Shown here: positions 33,434-43,390 of the stretch, piece by piece
Layout of the letters: each line of letters starts with the position of its first letter
Numbering within the stretch: position 1 is the first letter of the stretch
Assembly: GCF_026004115.1 (NCBI RefSeq)
Contig: NZ_BPIM01000001.1
Location: 744,001-808,000 of the forward strand
Length of the DNA: 64,000 bases
Reading direction: 5' to 3'
Origin: Meiothermus sp.
GTDB lineage: Bacteria; Deinococcota; Deinococci; Deinococcales; Thermaceae
Program-made: the position numbers and the translations under genes
Notes under the pieces: generated by a model
What the model was told of the DNA's origin: nothing
Databases searched by the model: none
What the model saw: only the letters and a program-made list of their open reading frames with translations

Positions 33434-34636
33434 GTGCCAGGAATTGCCATCATTGGAGCCCAGTGGGGCGACGAAGGAAAAGGTAAAGTAACCGACGCCC
33501 TCGCAGAGAATGCCGACTTTGTGGTGCGCTACCAGGGCGGGGCCAACGCTGGCCACACCGTGGTAGCCCAGGGCAAAACCTTCAAACTGAACCTCCTGCC
33601 CACCGGGGTCATCCACCCCCAGGCCACCAACATCCTGGGCGACGGGATGGTGATAGACGCCTTCCGCTTTGCCGAGGAGATGCAGAACATCCGCGCCGAG
33701 GGCCTGGAACCCAAGGTGCTGGTGTCGGACAAAGCCCATCTGGTGCTACCCCATCACAAGGCAGTAGAAGCCCGCAACAACTTTGTGGGCACCACCAAAC
33801 GGGGCATCGGGCCGGCCTACTCCGACCGGGCCCGGCGGGTAGGCATTCGGGCGGGCGATCTGCTGAGCGAGGCGGTATTGCGCGAGCGGGTCGAGACCCT
33901 GCTCACCGAGAAACCCAACTCGACCCGGGAAGCGGGCTGGGACACCCCCACCAAAGCCCTGGCCGACCTCGAGCGGATGCGCGAGATTCTGGCCCCCCAC
34001 ATCGCCGATACCGGCCACCTGCTGCGCGAGGCCATCAAGCATGGCAAAAAGGTACTCTTCGAGGGCGCCCAGGCTACTTTGCTCGACCTCAACTACGGCG
34101 ACTATCCCTACGTGACCAGCTCGCACCCCACTGTGGGTGGGATTATTGTGGGCACCGGGGTAAACCACAAAGCCATTAACAAAGTCTATGGCGTGGCCAA
34201 AGCCTATGCTACCCGGGTGGGTAACGGCCCCTTCCCTACCGAACTCCACGGCGAAGAAGACGAGTTCCTGCGTCAGAAAGGCGGCGAGTTCGGCGTAACT
34301 ACGGGCCGGGCAAGGCGCACCGGCTGGCTCGACCTGGTGCTGCTCAAGTACGCCTGCGAGGTCAACGGCTTTGATGGGCTGGTGATAACCAAACTGGACG
34401 TGCTTTCAGGCTTCTCCACCGTGAAGGTGGGCATCGAGCACCTTCCAGATGGCAGCGTGAAGTACGAGGCCATCCCCGGCTGGGGCGACCTATCGGGCAT
34501 TGGAAGCCGCGAACAGTTGCCCGCCAGCGTCAAGCACTTCGTCGAACTGATTGAGGACTACACCCAGACCCCGGTGGTGATGTTCTCCACCAGCCCCCGG
34601 CGCGAGGACACCTTCGGCGCGGTAAGCTGGGTTTAG
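33434..34636 (+). CDS. purA: Adenylosuccinate synthetase
   Basis: This is a ~400-residue protein. PGIAIIGAQWGDEGKGKVTD is the conserved N-terminal phosphate loop; GGANAGHTVV, GTTKRGIGPAYSDRARR, FEGAQATLLDLNYGDYPYVTSS and TTGRARRTGWLDL complete the GTP and IMP sites. It makes adenylosuccinate from IMP and aspartate in AMP synthesis. I favour the GTG at 33434 directly before the conserved start. Its 3' end overlaps the convergent permease by four bases. Confidence 0.95.
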   Translation: MPGIAIIGAQWGDEGKGKVTDALAENADFVVRYQGGANAGHTVVAQGKTFKLNLLPTGVIHPQATNILGDGMVIDAFRFAEEMQNIRAEGLEPKVLVSDKAHLVLPHHKAVEARNNFVGTTKRGIGPAYSDRARRVGIRAGDLLSEAVLRERVETLLTEKPNSTREAGWDTPTKALADLERMREILAPHIADTGHLLREAIKHGKKVLFEGAQATLLDLNYGDYPYVTSSHPTVGGIIVGTGVNHKAINKVYGVAKAYATRVGNGPFPTELHGEEDEFLRQKGGEFGVTTGRARRTGWLDLVLLKYACEVNGFDGLVITKLDVLSGFSTVKVGIEHLPDGSVKYEAIPGWGDLSGIGSREQLPASVKHFVELIEDYTQTPVVMFSTSPRREDTFGAVSWV

Positions 34637-35760
34637 CGCAGCACCTCCCCCGGCTTGATGCGCAAAGCTCGCCAGAGGGGCAGGAGTGAGGCCAGCATCA
34701 CCACCAGCAGGCTAAAGCCTGAGACCCACACAAAGTCGGAGGGCTTGATGTCTACCGGGAGGCGGGTCAGGAAGTACAGTTCGCCGGGAATTTCCACCGG
34801 GCGCCACTGGAAATAGCTGGACAGGCCCCAGCCCAGCAGGTTACCCATCAGAATGCCCAGCGCACCCAGAATAAGGCCCTGCAAGGCAAAGACACCGGCC
34901 ACCTGGGTTCCCCGGGCCCCCATCACCCTTAAGAGGGCGATGTCGGGGGTTTTTTCGATCACCGTAAGCACCAGAACGCTGGCCATGCCCAGGGCCGCCA
35001 CCACCACAATCAGGAAGACCACAATCCCAATCACCCGCTTTTGCAGGGCCAGTTGCTCTATGAGGGTGCGGTTGCTGGACTGCCAGGTCTGGGGGAAGTA
35101 GGCCCGCCCCGCCAGGGCCATCCCCACCTCGGGGGCTTTGTCGGGGTTGCGCAATCGCAACTGATAGCCCGAGAGCGCATCGGGCTGCTCCATGAGTTCG
35201 CGGGTATCGGCCAGGGTGGTAAAGGCAAACCCGGCATCGAGCAGGTAGTTGCCGGTTTGGAAGGTGCTCACTACCTCGAGCTGAATTCGCTTCTGGTTAA
35301 TCGAGACCAGAAACAGCCTGTCGCCCGGATAGGCCCCCAGGCTGCGGGCCAGCGCACTGCCCAAAACGATGCTGCCGTCTTTGAGCCTGGACAGGTCGAG
35401 CTCGGGGTAGACGGCCTGTCCACCCGCCCCCAGCCCAATCAGGGTGGCGAAGTCGGCCCCGGCCCCTCGGCCTGCCTCGGCCCGGCGGGTCAGCAGGGCC
35501 TTGGTCAGGAGCACCGGTGCCTGGCCTATTACCTCCGGGTGGGGCGGTGGAACCGGGCTATCCTCGGGGTTCAGGCTTTGCAGGTAGAGGTGGGGCACGG
35601 CTTTGAGGGTAGCTTCTACCAACCCCTTAATGAAGCCGTTGGTGAGCGAAAGCGCGGTGGTGAGCACCATAATCCCCACTGCCACCCCCAGAAGTGTGAT
35701 GAGGCTCTGGGTGCGGCGGTAGCGGAGTTGGCGCAGGGCAAGAAACCAGACAAAGCGCAT
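34633..35760 (-). CDS. FtsX-like ABC permease, LolC/E type
   Basis: This is a 375-residue protein. One N-terminal helix (SLITLLGVAVGIMVLTTAL), a ~220-residue extracytoplasmic domain, and three C-terminal helices with the FtsX core (GIVVFLIVVVAALGMASVLVLTVIEKTPDIALLRVMGA) match lipoprotein-release or MacB-type permeases. No ATPase gene is adjacent, so its partner is encoded elsewhere. Lipoprotein sorting is the family role; the exact substrate is not known. Confidence 0.75.
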   Translation of the reverse strand: MRFVWFLALRQLRYRRTQSLITLLGVAVGIMVLTTALSLTNGFIKGLVEATLKAVPHLYLQSLNPEDSPVPPPHPEVIGQAPVLLTKALLTRRAEAGRGAGADFATLIGLGAGGQAVYPELDLSRLKDGSIVLGSALARSLGAYPGDRLFLVSINQKRIQLEVVSTFQTGNYLLDAGFAFTTLADTRELMEQPDALSGYQLRLRNPDKAPEVGMALAGRAYFPQTWQSSNRTLIEQLALQKRVIGIVVFLIVVVAALGMASVLVLTVIEKTPDIALLRVMGARGTQVAGVFALQGLILGALGILMGNLLGWGLSSYFQWRPVEIPGELYFLTRLPVDIKPSDFVWVSGFSLLVVMLASLLPLWRALRIKPGEVLR

Positions 35761-35817
35761 AGATGGGGGCGAGGGTCGAGAGCCCTGCGATTTTTCGGCC
35801 CTCGACGCTCGAGTATC

Positions 35818-36255
35818 TTACCCCCGGCCTCGTTGGATCACCGTTACCCGGACGTTGCGCACCCCAAAGCGGATGGCGGTGCTGCGGTCTGGCAACCACA
35901 CATCCAGCCGCTCCCGTTTGCGGGGGTGCATGGTATCCTCTACAACAAAAACCCGGTTTTTGAGCAAGTAGTTGAAGCGCCCTTTACCTACTCCCGCCGG
36001 GGTGCCCAGGTCTTCGAGCATCACCTTGGAGCCATAGGGCAGTTCGCGGAGCATATCCCGGCTTACTGCGATGATACCGATGCGGGTGCGGGCCCCGGTA
36101 GCGGTGATGAAGGGGGTGCTGTCGGTTTCCCGCACCGAGGAGGTGTAGGCCGTAGCCTTGAGGGTCATTACCCTGGGGGCCTGGGCCCAGCCCAATCCAA
36201 ACACTGCCAATAGCAGGATTAGACTCGGAATGCGGAGACGAAATAACCGTTCCAT
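35818..36255 (-). CDS. 3D-domain secreted protein, lytic-transglycosylase-like barrel
   Basis: This is a 145-residue protein with signal peptide (SLILLLAVFGLGWAQA). The mature part has LKATAYTSSVRETDSTPFITATGAR, IIAVSRDMLRELPYGSKV, and VEDTMHPRKRERLDVWLPD, containing the Asp residues of the 3D domain of MltA/Rpf-associated proteins. Such domains act on peptidoglycan. Length is typical for a stand-alone 3D protein. Confidence 0.75.
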   Translation of the reverse strand: MERLFRLRIPSLILLLAVFGLGWAQAPRVMTLKATAYTSSVRETDSTPFITATGARTRIGIIAVSRDMLRELPYGSKVMLEDLGTPAGVGKGRFNYLLKNRVFVVEDTMHPRKRERLDVWLPDRSTAIRFGVRNVRVTVIQRGRG

Positions 36256-36297
36256 ACCCCTTGAGGGTAGGAGGGCAGTTCTCAGATTCTCTTAGAA

Positions 36298-36314
36298 AGA
36301 GGCGTCACGCCTCT
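36298..36314 (-). terminator. Possible terminator hairpin
   Basis: AGAGGCG, loop TCA/TGA, CGCCTCT, followed on the minus strand by TTTCT. It lies downstream of the fakA-like gene on that strand and just before the 3D-domain gene. The U-run is short, so this is tentative. The 36256-36622 gap also holds an 8-bp-arm inverted repeat (CTTGAGAT with ATCTCAAG, 36422-36442). Confidence 0.35.
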
Positions 36315-36520
36315 CATTATTTTGTGAGATTTAACTGGGGTACTAACAGATTCTTTTAATTTTTACTTGCTGGACAGAGATAATTCACGATTACACTTTA
36401 TGAGTTCAACCTAAAGGGCTTCTTGAGATTTCTCATCTCAAGCATGACGGCTCCCTGACAAAGTTTATAGACCGGTATACCAATTTTTTACCGTGCTGGA
36501 CGAGTTTTATCTGCAACAAA

Positions 36521-36583
36521 CCGACAGGCTTGCATTACGCCTGCGGCGTACAAAAGTAACGCTTGCCCGAAACACCCTGTCGG
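36521..36583. other. Nested inverted-repeat structure
   Basis: Outer arms CCGACAGG and CCTGTCGG enclose TACGCC, TGC, GGCGTA and a GTAAC/GTTAC-type pairing, so the 63 bp could fold into a nested stem. It lies just downstream of the fakA-like stop. It could be a transcription-end structure, an RNA element or a relic of a mobile repeat. No second copy was noticed in the window. Confidence 0.3.
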
Positions 36584-36622
36584 ATTTGAACATCTGACCA
36601 TGTCTGTGGGGGTGGGTTCGAA

Positions 36623-38221
36623 TTATTCCAGCACGGCAAGGTAATCGTAGAGGTCGGGCCCACCGGGGTGAACCTCAAGACTGAGGTCGGGGAAAGCCTG
36701 GGAAATCCGGGCCGCCAGGGTGTTCAGGGTGTCTTTTGTGACCGTAGGGCCGTGGAAAATGGTCAGTATTTCGTAGTCGCCCTCCTGGGAGGCCAGCTGG
36801 ATCATGTTGAACAGGGCCTCCTCGGGGGTGTCGGCGGCCAGGGCCAGTTTGTCGTCGCGCAGGCCAATGGGCTGGCCCTCGGTCACGCTCACCCCGCCAA
36901 TCTCCACGCTGCGGCTGGCCCGGGTGACCTCCAGGGTGATCGCTCTCCTGGAGGCTTCTTCCATCTCGGGCAGGAGTTCGCTCGAGGGCAGGTCGGCCTG
37001 GTAAAGCACGCTGGCAGCCAGCCCCTGGCCCATGGTGCGGGTCGGAATCACGTGTACGGTCTTGCCCTCGGCCAGACCTGCCGCCTGCTGGGCCGACATA
37101 ATCACGTTGCTGTTGTTGGGCAGCACGACTACCTCGGGGTTGGGGAGGCTCCTGATGGCATCCAGGATGTCCTGCACGCTGGGGTTGGCGGTCTGGCCTC
37201 CAGCCACAATGCGGGCCCCGAAACCCCGAAAAGCCTTGACCAGTCCCCAGCCGTTGGCCACTACTACCAGGCCCGTGGGTGGGGGGGCTTCGTCGGCAGC
37301 CCCGGCCATGGAAAGGATCTCGGTGTGCTGCTGCGACATGTCCTCAACCTTGGTACGCACCATCTTGCCGTAGCGGGCCACGCTGGCCAGCAGGCCGTCG
37401 GGATCGTTGGTGTGGATGTGGCCTTTGACGTAGCCCTCGGCCCCTACCACCAGCAAGGAGTCGCCAAAGGACGACACCGCCTCGCGGATTTTCTCCACGG
37501 GTTCGGCCACCCCTTCCATTAAAAACTCGGTGCAGTAGCCGAATTCTTCCTCCTCGAAGGCGGTCTGGGCATACTTCTCGATTTTGGGCGGTTCGGGCAA
37601 GGGCAGGCCCTTGAGGTAGCCCTCGAGGCCCTCCACAAAACGCAGCAACCCCACGCCGCCCGCATCCACCACCCCGGCCTGTTTGAGCACCGGCAGCAGC
37701 TCGGGGGTGCGATCGGAGGCTTCGCGGCCACTTTGCAGAGCCCCTTGCAGTACCTCCTCGAGGCTGGCTGCCCCATTTTCCATAGCCTTGCGGGCCCCTG
37801 CGGCAATCCCCCGCGAGACCGTCAGGATGGTGCCCTCCACGGGCTTCATCACTGCCTTGTAGCCCATGCGGGAGCCCTCCTCGAGGGCCTGGGCCAGCAG
37901 GGCTGGAGAAACCACACGGGCCTCTTTGATGGCCTCAGCAAAACCCTTGAGAATCTGGGAAGTAATCACCCCCGAGTTACCCCGCGCACCCAGCAACGAG
38001 CCATAGCTAATGGCCCGGGCCACCTCGCTCATCTTGCTGGTGTCGGCCAGATCCAACTCGCGCCGTACCGATTGCAGCGTAAGGTGCATATTGGTGCCGG
38101 TGTCGCCATCCGGCACCGGATACACGTTCAGGGCGTTGGTCTCCTCGACATACACCGCGAACCAATCGGTCGCATAGCGAAAGGCCTTGGCGAGTTCAGC
38201 AGGCGAAAGAGCCTCAGCCAC
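36623..38221 (-). CDS. fakA: DhaL/FakA-type fatty-acid-kinase-like protein
   Basis: This is a 532-residue protein. The N-terminal DhaL domain has NVYPVPDGDTGTNMHLTLQSV (ATP and metal site), GARGNSGVITSQILKGF and DAGGVGLLRFVEGLEGY. A middle domain (FGDSLLVVGAEGYVKGHIHTNDP) and a C-terminal DegV-like region (PNNSNVIMSAQQAAGLAEGKTVHVIPTRTMGQG) match the FakA/YloV layout. FakA phosphorylates fatty acids bound to FakB, normally encoded elsewhere. It overlaps the Asp23 gene by eight bases, the usual pairing. Confidence 0.85.
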   Translation of the reverse strand: MAEALSPAELAKAFRYATDWFAVYVEETNALNVYPVPDGDTGTNMHLTLQSVRRELDLADTSKMSEVARAISYGSLLGARGNSGVITSQILKGFAEAIKEARVVSPALLAQALEEGSRMGYKAVMKPVEGTILTVSRGIAAGARKAMENGAASLEEVLQGALQSGREASDRTPELLPVLKQAGVVDAGGVGLLRFVEGLEGYLKGLPLPEPPKIEKYAQTAFEEEEFGYCTEFLMEGVAEPVEKIREAVSSFGDSLLVVGAEGYVKGHIHTNDPDGLLASVARYGKMVRTKVEDMSQQHTEILSMAGAADEAPPPTGLVVVANGWGLVKAFRGFGARIVAGGQTANPSVQDILDAIRSLPNPEVVVLPNNSNVIMSAQQAAGLAEGKTVHVIPTRTMGQGLAASVLYQADLPSSELLPEMEEASRRAITLEVTRASRSVEIGGVSVTEGQPIGLRDDKLALAADTPEEALFNMIQLASQEGDYEILTIFHGPTVTKDTLNTLAARISQAFPDLSLEVHPGGPDLYDYLAVLE

Positions 38222-38555
38222 GGCTCACCCCCACCACATGGATTCGCACGCTGGAAAGCTCGGCCCCTGCCAGGCTTTTGGCGGCCCAGTGCACCCGCTC
38301 CCCAATGCTATCCACCACCGTGGGAATGCGTGCACCAAAAGCCACCACCACATACAGATCGGCCTGATACTTGCCAGCGGCGTTCGGGTCGGGCTTGACC
38401 ACCACCCCTTCGCTGGCCTCACTACGGCCCAGGATACGGCTGATGGATTCGCGGATACCGGCAGGACTCATCCCGAGCACACCCGGCACTTCATGCGCAG
38501 CCAGGCCCAGGATAGCCGCCAGCGCACTTTCTGTCACGGTAATGTTCCCTTTCAA
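38214..38555 (-). CDS. Asp23/Gls24 family protein
   Basis: This is a 113-residue protein (ITVTESALAAILGLAAHEVPGVLGMSP, then YQADLYVVVAFGARIPTVVDSIGERV). This is the Asp23 domain of YloU-type proteins. It precedes the fakA-like gene on the same strand with an 8-bp overlap, the conserved arrangement in many bacteria. The role is in cell-envelope homeostasis by family association. Confidence 0.85.
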   Translation of the reverse strand: MKGNITVTESALAAILGLAAHEVPGVLGMSPAGIRESISRILGRSEASEGVVVKPDPNAAGKYQADLYVVVAFGARIPTVVDSIGERVHWAAKSLAGAELSSVRIHVVGVSRG

Positions 38556-38704
38556 AATTGGCCTCCAGATTTGGCTAGTTTACCCTTCAACCCCACCCTC
38601 TCCTATAGCCGGAAAACTATTGCACGGGGTTGATTTGATTCCTTATGGCGCAACTATAGCGTACCAAAACCCAGTTTCCAACCCTCCAGTATTAGTGAAA
38701 ACAA

Positions 38705-39376
38705 TTAGCGGTTGTTGTTCTCGATAAGGGTCGCTTCCAGCCGGCCAAAATCACGCCCGAAGATGATGCGAACTGGGGTGCGGCGAGCGTCCGGGCGATA
38801 CCAGACCTCGACCAGCAAATCTTCGCGGGCAAAGCGGTAGCCCACCAGGCCATTGCTGACGGGCAGAACCTCCAGACGGCCCTCGACCAGCTTGGGGTAG
38901 TCCACCGCACGAATCAGGCGGGTTTCGGGGCGAACCCGCAGATAGTAAATGAGCGAAACCTGATCCATCACTTCTTCACTGGCGCTGTTCCAGCTTGACT
39001 GTTTGCCGTCAGGATAGACCACCCTGGCACGGGAGCCGTTGTGCTCCTGGCGCTCGAAATAGAGTCGGGTAGTGCCCTTGAGGGGCTCGGTCAGGACTTG
39101 CCAGAAGCGATCCGTGAAGAAGTCGTAACCGACCTGGCTCTCCGACTCGAGGCCATAGCCCAGCGCCTGAGCCAGCCCGGTGGTCTCGAGCTTTAGGCGA
39201 AAGCGCCAGCCCCCCTCTATGGGATCGGCGCTGAGGTAGAGCCGGCCTACCCCGAGTCCCTGCCAGGTTACGTTGTAAACCAGCCGTTCACCCGGCAGCC
39301 AGGGTACAGCCTGCGCCAGGGCGGGTGGCCCCAGGCTCGCCAGCACCCACAATAGAAACCACCCTCGATAGCGCAT
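38705..39376 (-). CDS. DUF3108 secreted protein
   Basis: This is a 223-residue protein with signal peptide (WFLLWVLASLGPPALAQA). PGERLVYNVTWQGLGVGRLYLSA is the typical DUF3108 start, followed by beta strands such as SESQVGYDFFTDRFWQVLTEPL and a YYLRVRP segment. The family is periplasmic with no assigned function. Confidence 0.75.
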   Translation of the reverse strand: MRYRGWFLLWVLASLGPPALAQAVPWLPGERLVYNVTWQGLGVGRLYLSADPIEGGWRFRLKLETTGLAQALGYGLESESQVGYDFFTDRFWQVLTEPLKGTTRLYFERQEHNGSRARVVYPDGKQSSWNSASEEVMDQVSLIYYLRVRPETRLIRAVDYPKLVEGRLEVLPVSNGLVGYRFAREDLLVEVWYRPDARRTPVRIIFGRDFGRLEATLIENNNR

Positions 39377-39493
39377 AGGCTTTCCCCAGGGTACAGCAAG
39401 CGCCTGCGATATTCCGGGTTAGGGCGGGTAGGGGCATGTTTTATTCAGGGCCCCTGCTCCCAAAAAAGTATTTACAAACACGCTACAAGACTG

Positions 39494-40597
39494 TTATAGA
39501 GCTGCCCTGGGCTCGGTGTAGGGCAACCCGAAGGCTTCCGCTACGCCCAAGCAGGTCAGCTTGCCCTGGTGGGTATTGAGGCCGAGCATCAGGGCCGGGT
39601 CGTCGTGGAGGGCATCCAAGCCTTTCTCGGCCAGTTTGAGCAGGTAGGGCAGGGTCTGGTTGGTGAGGGCAAAGGTAGAGGTGCGCGGCACCGCCCCCGG
39701 CATGTTGGCCACACCGTAGTGCACCACCCCATCCACCACGTAGGTGGGGTCGGCGTGGGTGGTGGGGCGAATGGTCTCCACACAACCGCCCTGATCTACC
39801 GCCACGTCCACAATCACCGCGCCCTCCTTCATGGTGGAAAGCATCTCTCGGGTAATCAGCTTGGGGGCTTTGGCCCCGGGAATCAGCACCGCCCCAATAA
39901 GAAGGTCGGCGTGGCGAATGGAAGCCGCCACGTTGGCCTCGGTGGAAGAAAGGGTAATCACCCGCCCACCAAAGACATCGTCGAGGTACTGCATCCGGGC
40001 TTTGCTTACGTCCAGGATGGTCACCTGTGCGCCCATGCCCAGGGCAATTTTGGCAGCGTTGGTGCCCACAATGCCTCCGCCGATAATCACCACGCTCGCC
40101 GGCGCCACTCCCGGCACCCCACCCAGGAGCACACCGCGCCCGCCGTGGGGTTTCTCCAGTGCTGCAGCGCCCACCTGTGGAGCCATGCGCCCGGCCACTT
40201 CGCTCATGGGCAGCAGCAAGGGCAGCGAACCATCCTCGAGCTGCACCGTTTCGTAAGCAATGCCGGTCGTACCCCCCTCGAGCAAAGCCCGGGTGAGGGG
40301 CTCGTCGGCGGCGAGGTGCAAATAGGTAAAGAGAATAAGCTCCCTGCGCAAATACCTGTACTCCTCGGCGATGGGTTCCTTCACTTTGACCACCAGGTCG
40401 GCGGCCCAGGCCTCCGGGGCACTTACAAGTTCGGCCCCGGCTTTTTGGTACTCGGCATCGGAAATACCGGAGCCCACCCCGGCCCCCTGCTGTACCCGTA
40501 CCTTGTGCCCCCGCCGCACCAGGCTGGTCACGCCCCCGGGTGTGAGGGCTACACGGTTCTCGAGCGTCTTGATCTCTTTGGGCACACCAATCACCAT
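39494..40597 (-). CDS. ald: Alanine dehydrogenase
   Basis: This is a 367-residue protein with ribosome site [71 protein letters not shown] (NAD site) and [22 protein letters not shown] C-terminal motifs match Ald of standard length. It interconverts alanine and pyruvate with NAD. The divergent Lrp gene 110 bases away likely regulates it, as in other bacteria. Confidence 0.92.
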   Translation of the reverse strand: MVIGVPKEIKTLENRVALTPGGVTSLVRRGHKVRVQQGAGVGSGISDAEYQKAGAELVSAPEAWAADLVVKVKEPIAEEYRYLRRELILFTYLHLAADEPLTRALLEGGTTGIAYETVQLEDGSLPLLLPMSEVAGRMAPQVGAAALEKPHGGRGVLLGGVPGVAPASVVIIGGGIVGTNAAKIALGMGAQVTILDVSKARMQYLDDVFGGRVITLSSTEANVAASIRHADLLIGAVLIPGAKAPKLITREMLSTMKEGAVIVDVAVDQGGCVETIRPTTHADPTYVVDGVVHYGVANMPGAVPRTSTFALTNQTLPYLLKLAEKGLDALHDDPALMLGLNTHQGKLTCLGVAEAFGLPYTEPRAAL

Positions 40598-40706
40598 AGC
40601 TACCTCCTGTTTTTTTCAAGATTAGACCGGTCTGGCGGCAAAGAAAAGCAAGTTTTTACGGGCTGCGCGGACTTTGGCTTTACGTACTTAAGCCATAATG
40701 ATTTAT

Positions 40707-41156
40707 ATGGCTTCCAAACTGCTTGACAAAGTCAACATCGCTATCCTGAGCGAACTACAAAAGGATGGCCGAATCTCCTATAGCGAGCTCGGCCGACGGG
40801 TGGGGCTCTCGACCCCTGCCGTCACCGAGCGGGTGCGTCGCCTGGAGGATGTCGGCGTTATTTCCGGCTATGGGGCGCGGATCAATCCGGGAACCCTGGG
40901 CTACACCATCACCGCCCTGATCGAAGTGGCTACCCCGCCGGGCCGCTACCAGCAGATGCTCGAGTTTGCCCGCGCCACCCCTGCGGTGCGCGAATGCTAT
41001 TTTGTGACCGGCGAATCTTCTTTTGTGGCCAAGGTCATGACACCTTCAGTAGAGCACCTGCAAGAACTCATCCAGCAGCTTGGCTTCTACGGCAGCACCC
41101 GTACCTCGGTGGTCTTATCCCAGCCCATCATCAAGGAGACCTTCGAACTAGGTTGA
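40707..41156 (+). CDS. Lrp/AsnC-family regulator
   Basis: This is a 149-residue protein. LLDKVNIAILSELQKDGRISYSELGRRVGLSTPAVTERVRRLEDVGVI is the HTH; the RAM ligand domain follows (ALIEVATPPGRYQQMLEFARATPAVRECYFVTGESSFVAKV). I favour the Met at 40707 (MASKLLDK), with another Met three codons earlier as an alternative. It is divergent from ald, so amino-acid-responsive control of ald is likely. Confidence 0.85.
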   Translation: MASKLLDKVNIAILSELQKDGRISYSELGRRVGLSTPAVTERVRRLEDVGVISGYGARINPGTLGYTITALIEVATPPGRYQQMLEFARATPAVRECYFVTGESSFVAKVMTPSVEHLQELIQQLGFYGSTRTSVVLSQPIIKETFELG

Positions 41157-41187
41157 AGGCTACCGAGGGCCGACTGGGATTAGATGC

Positions 41188-42117
41188 TTACTCCTTGAAT
41201 ACCCGCTTGATGCGTAGCTTGAAACCATCCCCCTCGGCCATTGCCACCAGGCGGCCCTTGGGGCCGACCAGGGCCACCAGTCCCTTGGCCGGAATGGGCA
41301 GCGGTACGCCCTCCATCACCCGTTTGGTCTCGGTGTGGGACAGCTCCACGCTGGGACAGGAGAGGGCCTCGAGCTCGTCCAGGGTTTTATTTACGTCCAG
41401 GCGATCGATCTCCTGGGCCTGCTCGAGGCCAATCCTACCTACCCGGGTTCGCACCAGCCCCGAAAGGAAGGCCTTGCTGCCCAGTTGTTCGCCCAGGTCT
41501 CGAGCAAAAGAGCGTATATAGGTACCGGGCCCTACCACCAGACGTATCACTGCAGTTGGGTAATCGCCCAGGGGCCTGGGCAACTCCACCTGGCGACCCC
41601 GTTCCGATAGCAGCCAGCCCGCTGCCGAGTGGGCAATGCGGTAGGCGATGGGTGCCGGGTCGTAAGCCAGCAGGGTCACCTCGTGATACTTGACCGGGCG
41701 GGCCTCGAGCTTTAGCGCCTGTCCTTTACGCGCCGCCTCGTAGGCCTTGATGCCCCCCACCTTCACCGCCGAGTGAGCCGGGGGCGTCTGCTCCATCAAG
41801 GCCAAAAATGCAGGCAAGGCCGCTTCAATCTCGCGTTGGGTTGGACGCCGAGAACTTTCTTCTACAATCGGCCCTTCAGCATCTAGGGTATTGGTAGTTG
41901 CCCCAAAAGAAACCCAGGCGAGATACTCCTTTTCTTCTGCGGACAAAAATGGTACCAGCTTAGTCGAAACATCCGAGGCCAGGATCAAGACCCCAGTAGC
42001 CAATGGATCGAGGGTGCCGGTGTGGCCCACCCGGCGTGTGCCCAGCAGTTTTCGGGCCATGTCTACCACGTCGTGCGAGGTGCGGCCCAATGGTTTGTTC
42101 ACGGCAAATAGGGCCAT
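41188..42117 (-). CDS. truB: tRNA pseudouridine(55) synthase
   Basis: This is a ~309-residue protein. ALFAVNKPLGRTSHDVVDMARKLLG, RRVGHTGTLDPLATGVL (catalytic Asp) and VGPGTYIRSFARDLGEQLG are the TruB motifs. A C-terminal PUA-like part follows. It makes pseudouridine 55 in tRNA. The Met at 42117 fits the conserved N-terminus better than the longer frame. Confidence 0.92.
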   Translation of the reverse strand: MALFAVNKPLGRTSHDVVDMARKLLGTRRVGHTGTLDPLATGVLILASDVSTKLVPFLSAEEKEYLAWVSFGATTNTLDAEGPIVEESSRRPTQREIEAALPAFLALMEQTPPAHSAVKVGGIKAYEAARKGQALKLEARPVKYHEVTLLAYDPAPIAYRIAHSAAGWLLSERGRQVELPRPLGDYPTAVIRLVVGPGTYIRSFARDLGEQLGSKAFLSGLVRTRVGRIGLEQAQEIDRLDVNKTLDELEALSCPSVELSHTETKRVMEGVPLPIPAKGLVALVGPKGRLVAMAEGDGFKLRIKRVFKE

Positions 42118-42333
42118 GCCAGCGGATTCTACCCAGAAACCCCCCAAAGGGGTAGCCTCAGTCAGGCGCCAAAAGCTGAAGGCCGAATGTGGCCAAAGCT
42201 AGAAGATGCTCCATGTTTAAACTGAAGTACTTCTGCAGAAAAAAAGGCCGCTATCCCACCCACGATGCCGCTATGGATTCCACTTTTGGCTTTCAGCCAA
42301 CAGGGCTAGTGCGTAAAGTAAAACCACGCCTCC

Positions 42334-42350
42334 CTCCCCCAGCGGGGGAG
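42334..42350. other. GC-rich hairpin in intergenic region
   Basis: CTCCCCC, loop AGC, GGGGGAG. It lies in the 42118-42490 gap between truB and the hydratase. It may be a transcription-end structure or a dispersed repeat; no U-run follows. No gene is seen in the rest of the gap. Confidence 0.3.
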
Positions 42351-42490
42351 GCCAGGTGGGGGCATAACACCCAGCCAGACGCCTACCTGCGATCATTTGC
42401 TGTAACACCAACTGTCTGAAGTGCTCCTGGCTGAGGTTTGCGAGGGTTCACGCACTGACCCTGTTTCAGCCAATTGCGTAAACTGCTGGC

Positions 42491-43297
42491 ATGAACTGGC
42501 AACAACGCTACGAGCGCTTGAAGTTTGACCAGCCCAGTGAAGGGGTGCTCGAGGTCGTTCTCTCCAATCCAGGCCGTCTGAATGCCGCCGATAGCCATAT
42601 GCACCGCGAGCTGGCCTATGTCTGGCGGGATATCGATGCCGATGAAAATATCGGCGCGGTACTGGTGCGGGGCGAGGGCGGGGCCTTCAGCAGCGGCGGC
42701 GACTTCGAGATGATCGAGGAGATGATCCGTGATTACGAGGCCTTGCTGCGGGTCTGGAAGGAAGCCCGCGACCTGGTATATGGGGTGGTGAACTGCTCGA
42801 AGCCCATCGTGGCAGCCATCGAAGGCCCGGCGGTGGGGGCCGGGCTGGCTGTGGCACTGCTGGCCGACATCAGCGTGGCCGGCAAGACCGCCCGCATCGT
42901 GGATGGGCATGTGCGGCTGGGGGTGGCAGCGGGCGACCATTCGGTAATGGTCTGGCCTTTGCTGTGCGGGCTCAGCAAAGCCAAGTATTACCTTTTGCTC
43001 AACGAGCCCCTCTCGGGGGAGGAAGCCGAGCGCATCGGGCTGGTGTCCCGCTGCGTGGAAGATGGCGCAGTTTATGCCGAAGCGCTCAAAATTGCACAGA
43101 AGCTGACCCAGGGCTCCCCCACCGCCATTCGCTTCACCAAGTATGCCCTCAACAACTGGTTGCGCATGATGGGGCCCAACTTCGACACTTCATTGGCGCT
43201 GGAGTTTATGGGCTTTTTGGGCCCCGACGCCAAAGAGGGGCTGGCGTCCCTTCAGGAAAAGCGCAGGCCCAGGTTTCAGAAGAAGTCCCCGCTGTAA
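42491..43297 (+). CDS. Enoyl-CoA hydratase/isomerase family protein
   Basis: This is a 268-residue protein. [41 protein letters not shown] (oxyanion-hole GGD) and [20 protein letters not shown] are crotonase-fold motifs. The second catalytic Glu region reads [17 protein letters not shown]. It acts on acyl-CoA thioesters; the exact substrate is not readable. Confidence 0.85.
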   Translation: MNWQQRYERLKFDQPSEGVLEVVLSNPGRLNAADSHMHRELAYVWRDIDADENIGAVLVRGEGGAFSSGGDFEMIEEMIRDYEALLRVWKEARDLVYGVVNCSKPIVAAIEGPAVGAGLAVALLADISVAGKTARIVDGHVRLGVAAGDHSVMVWPLLCGLSKAKYYLLLNEPLSGEEAERIGLVSRCVEDGAVYAEALKIAQKLTQGSPTAIRFTKYALNNWLRMMGPNFDTSLALEFMGFLGPDAKEGLASLQEKRRPRFQKKSPL

Positions 43298-43390
43298 AAA
43301 TGCTGATAGCGGATATCTACGCAGGAGGGAGGGGGCTATAAGGTATTCATGGCTCGAGCTCCCATACGCAGCAATACCTGCGTTACTATA

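Noticed and set aside
39569..40726. Long plus-strand frame opposite ald
   Set aside because: Rich in His and Gly with no family pattern; it mirrors the codon bias of ald.
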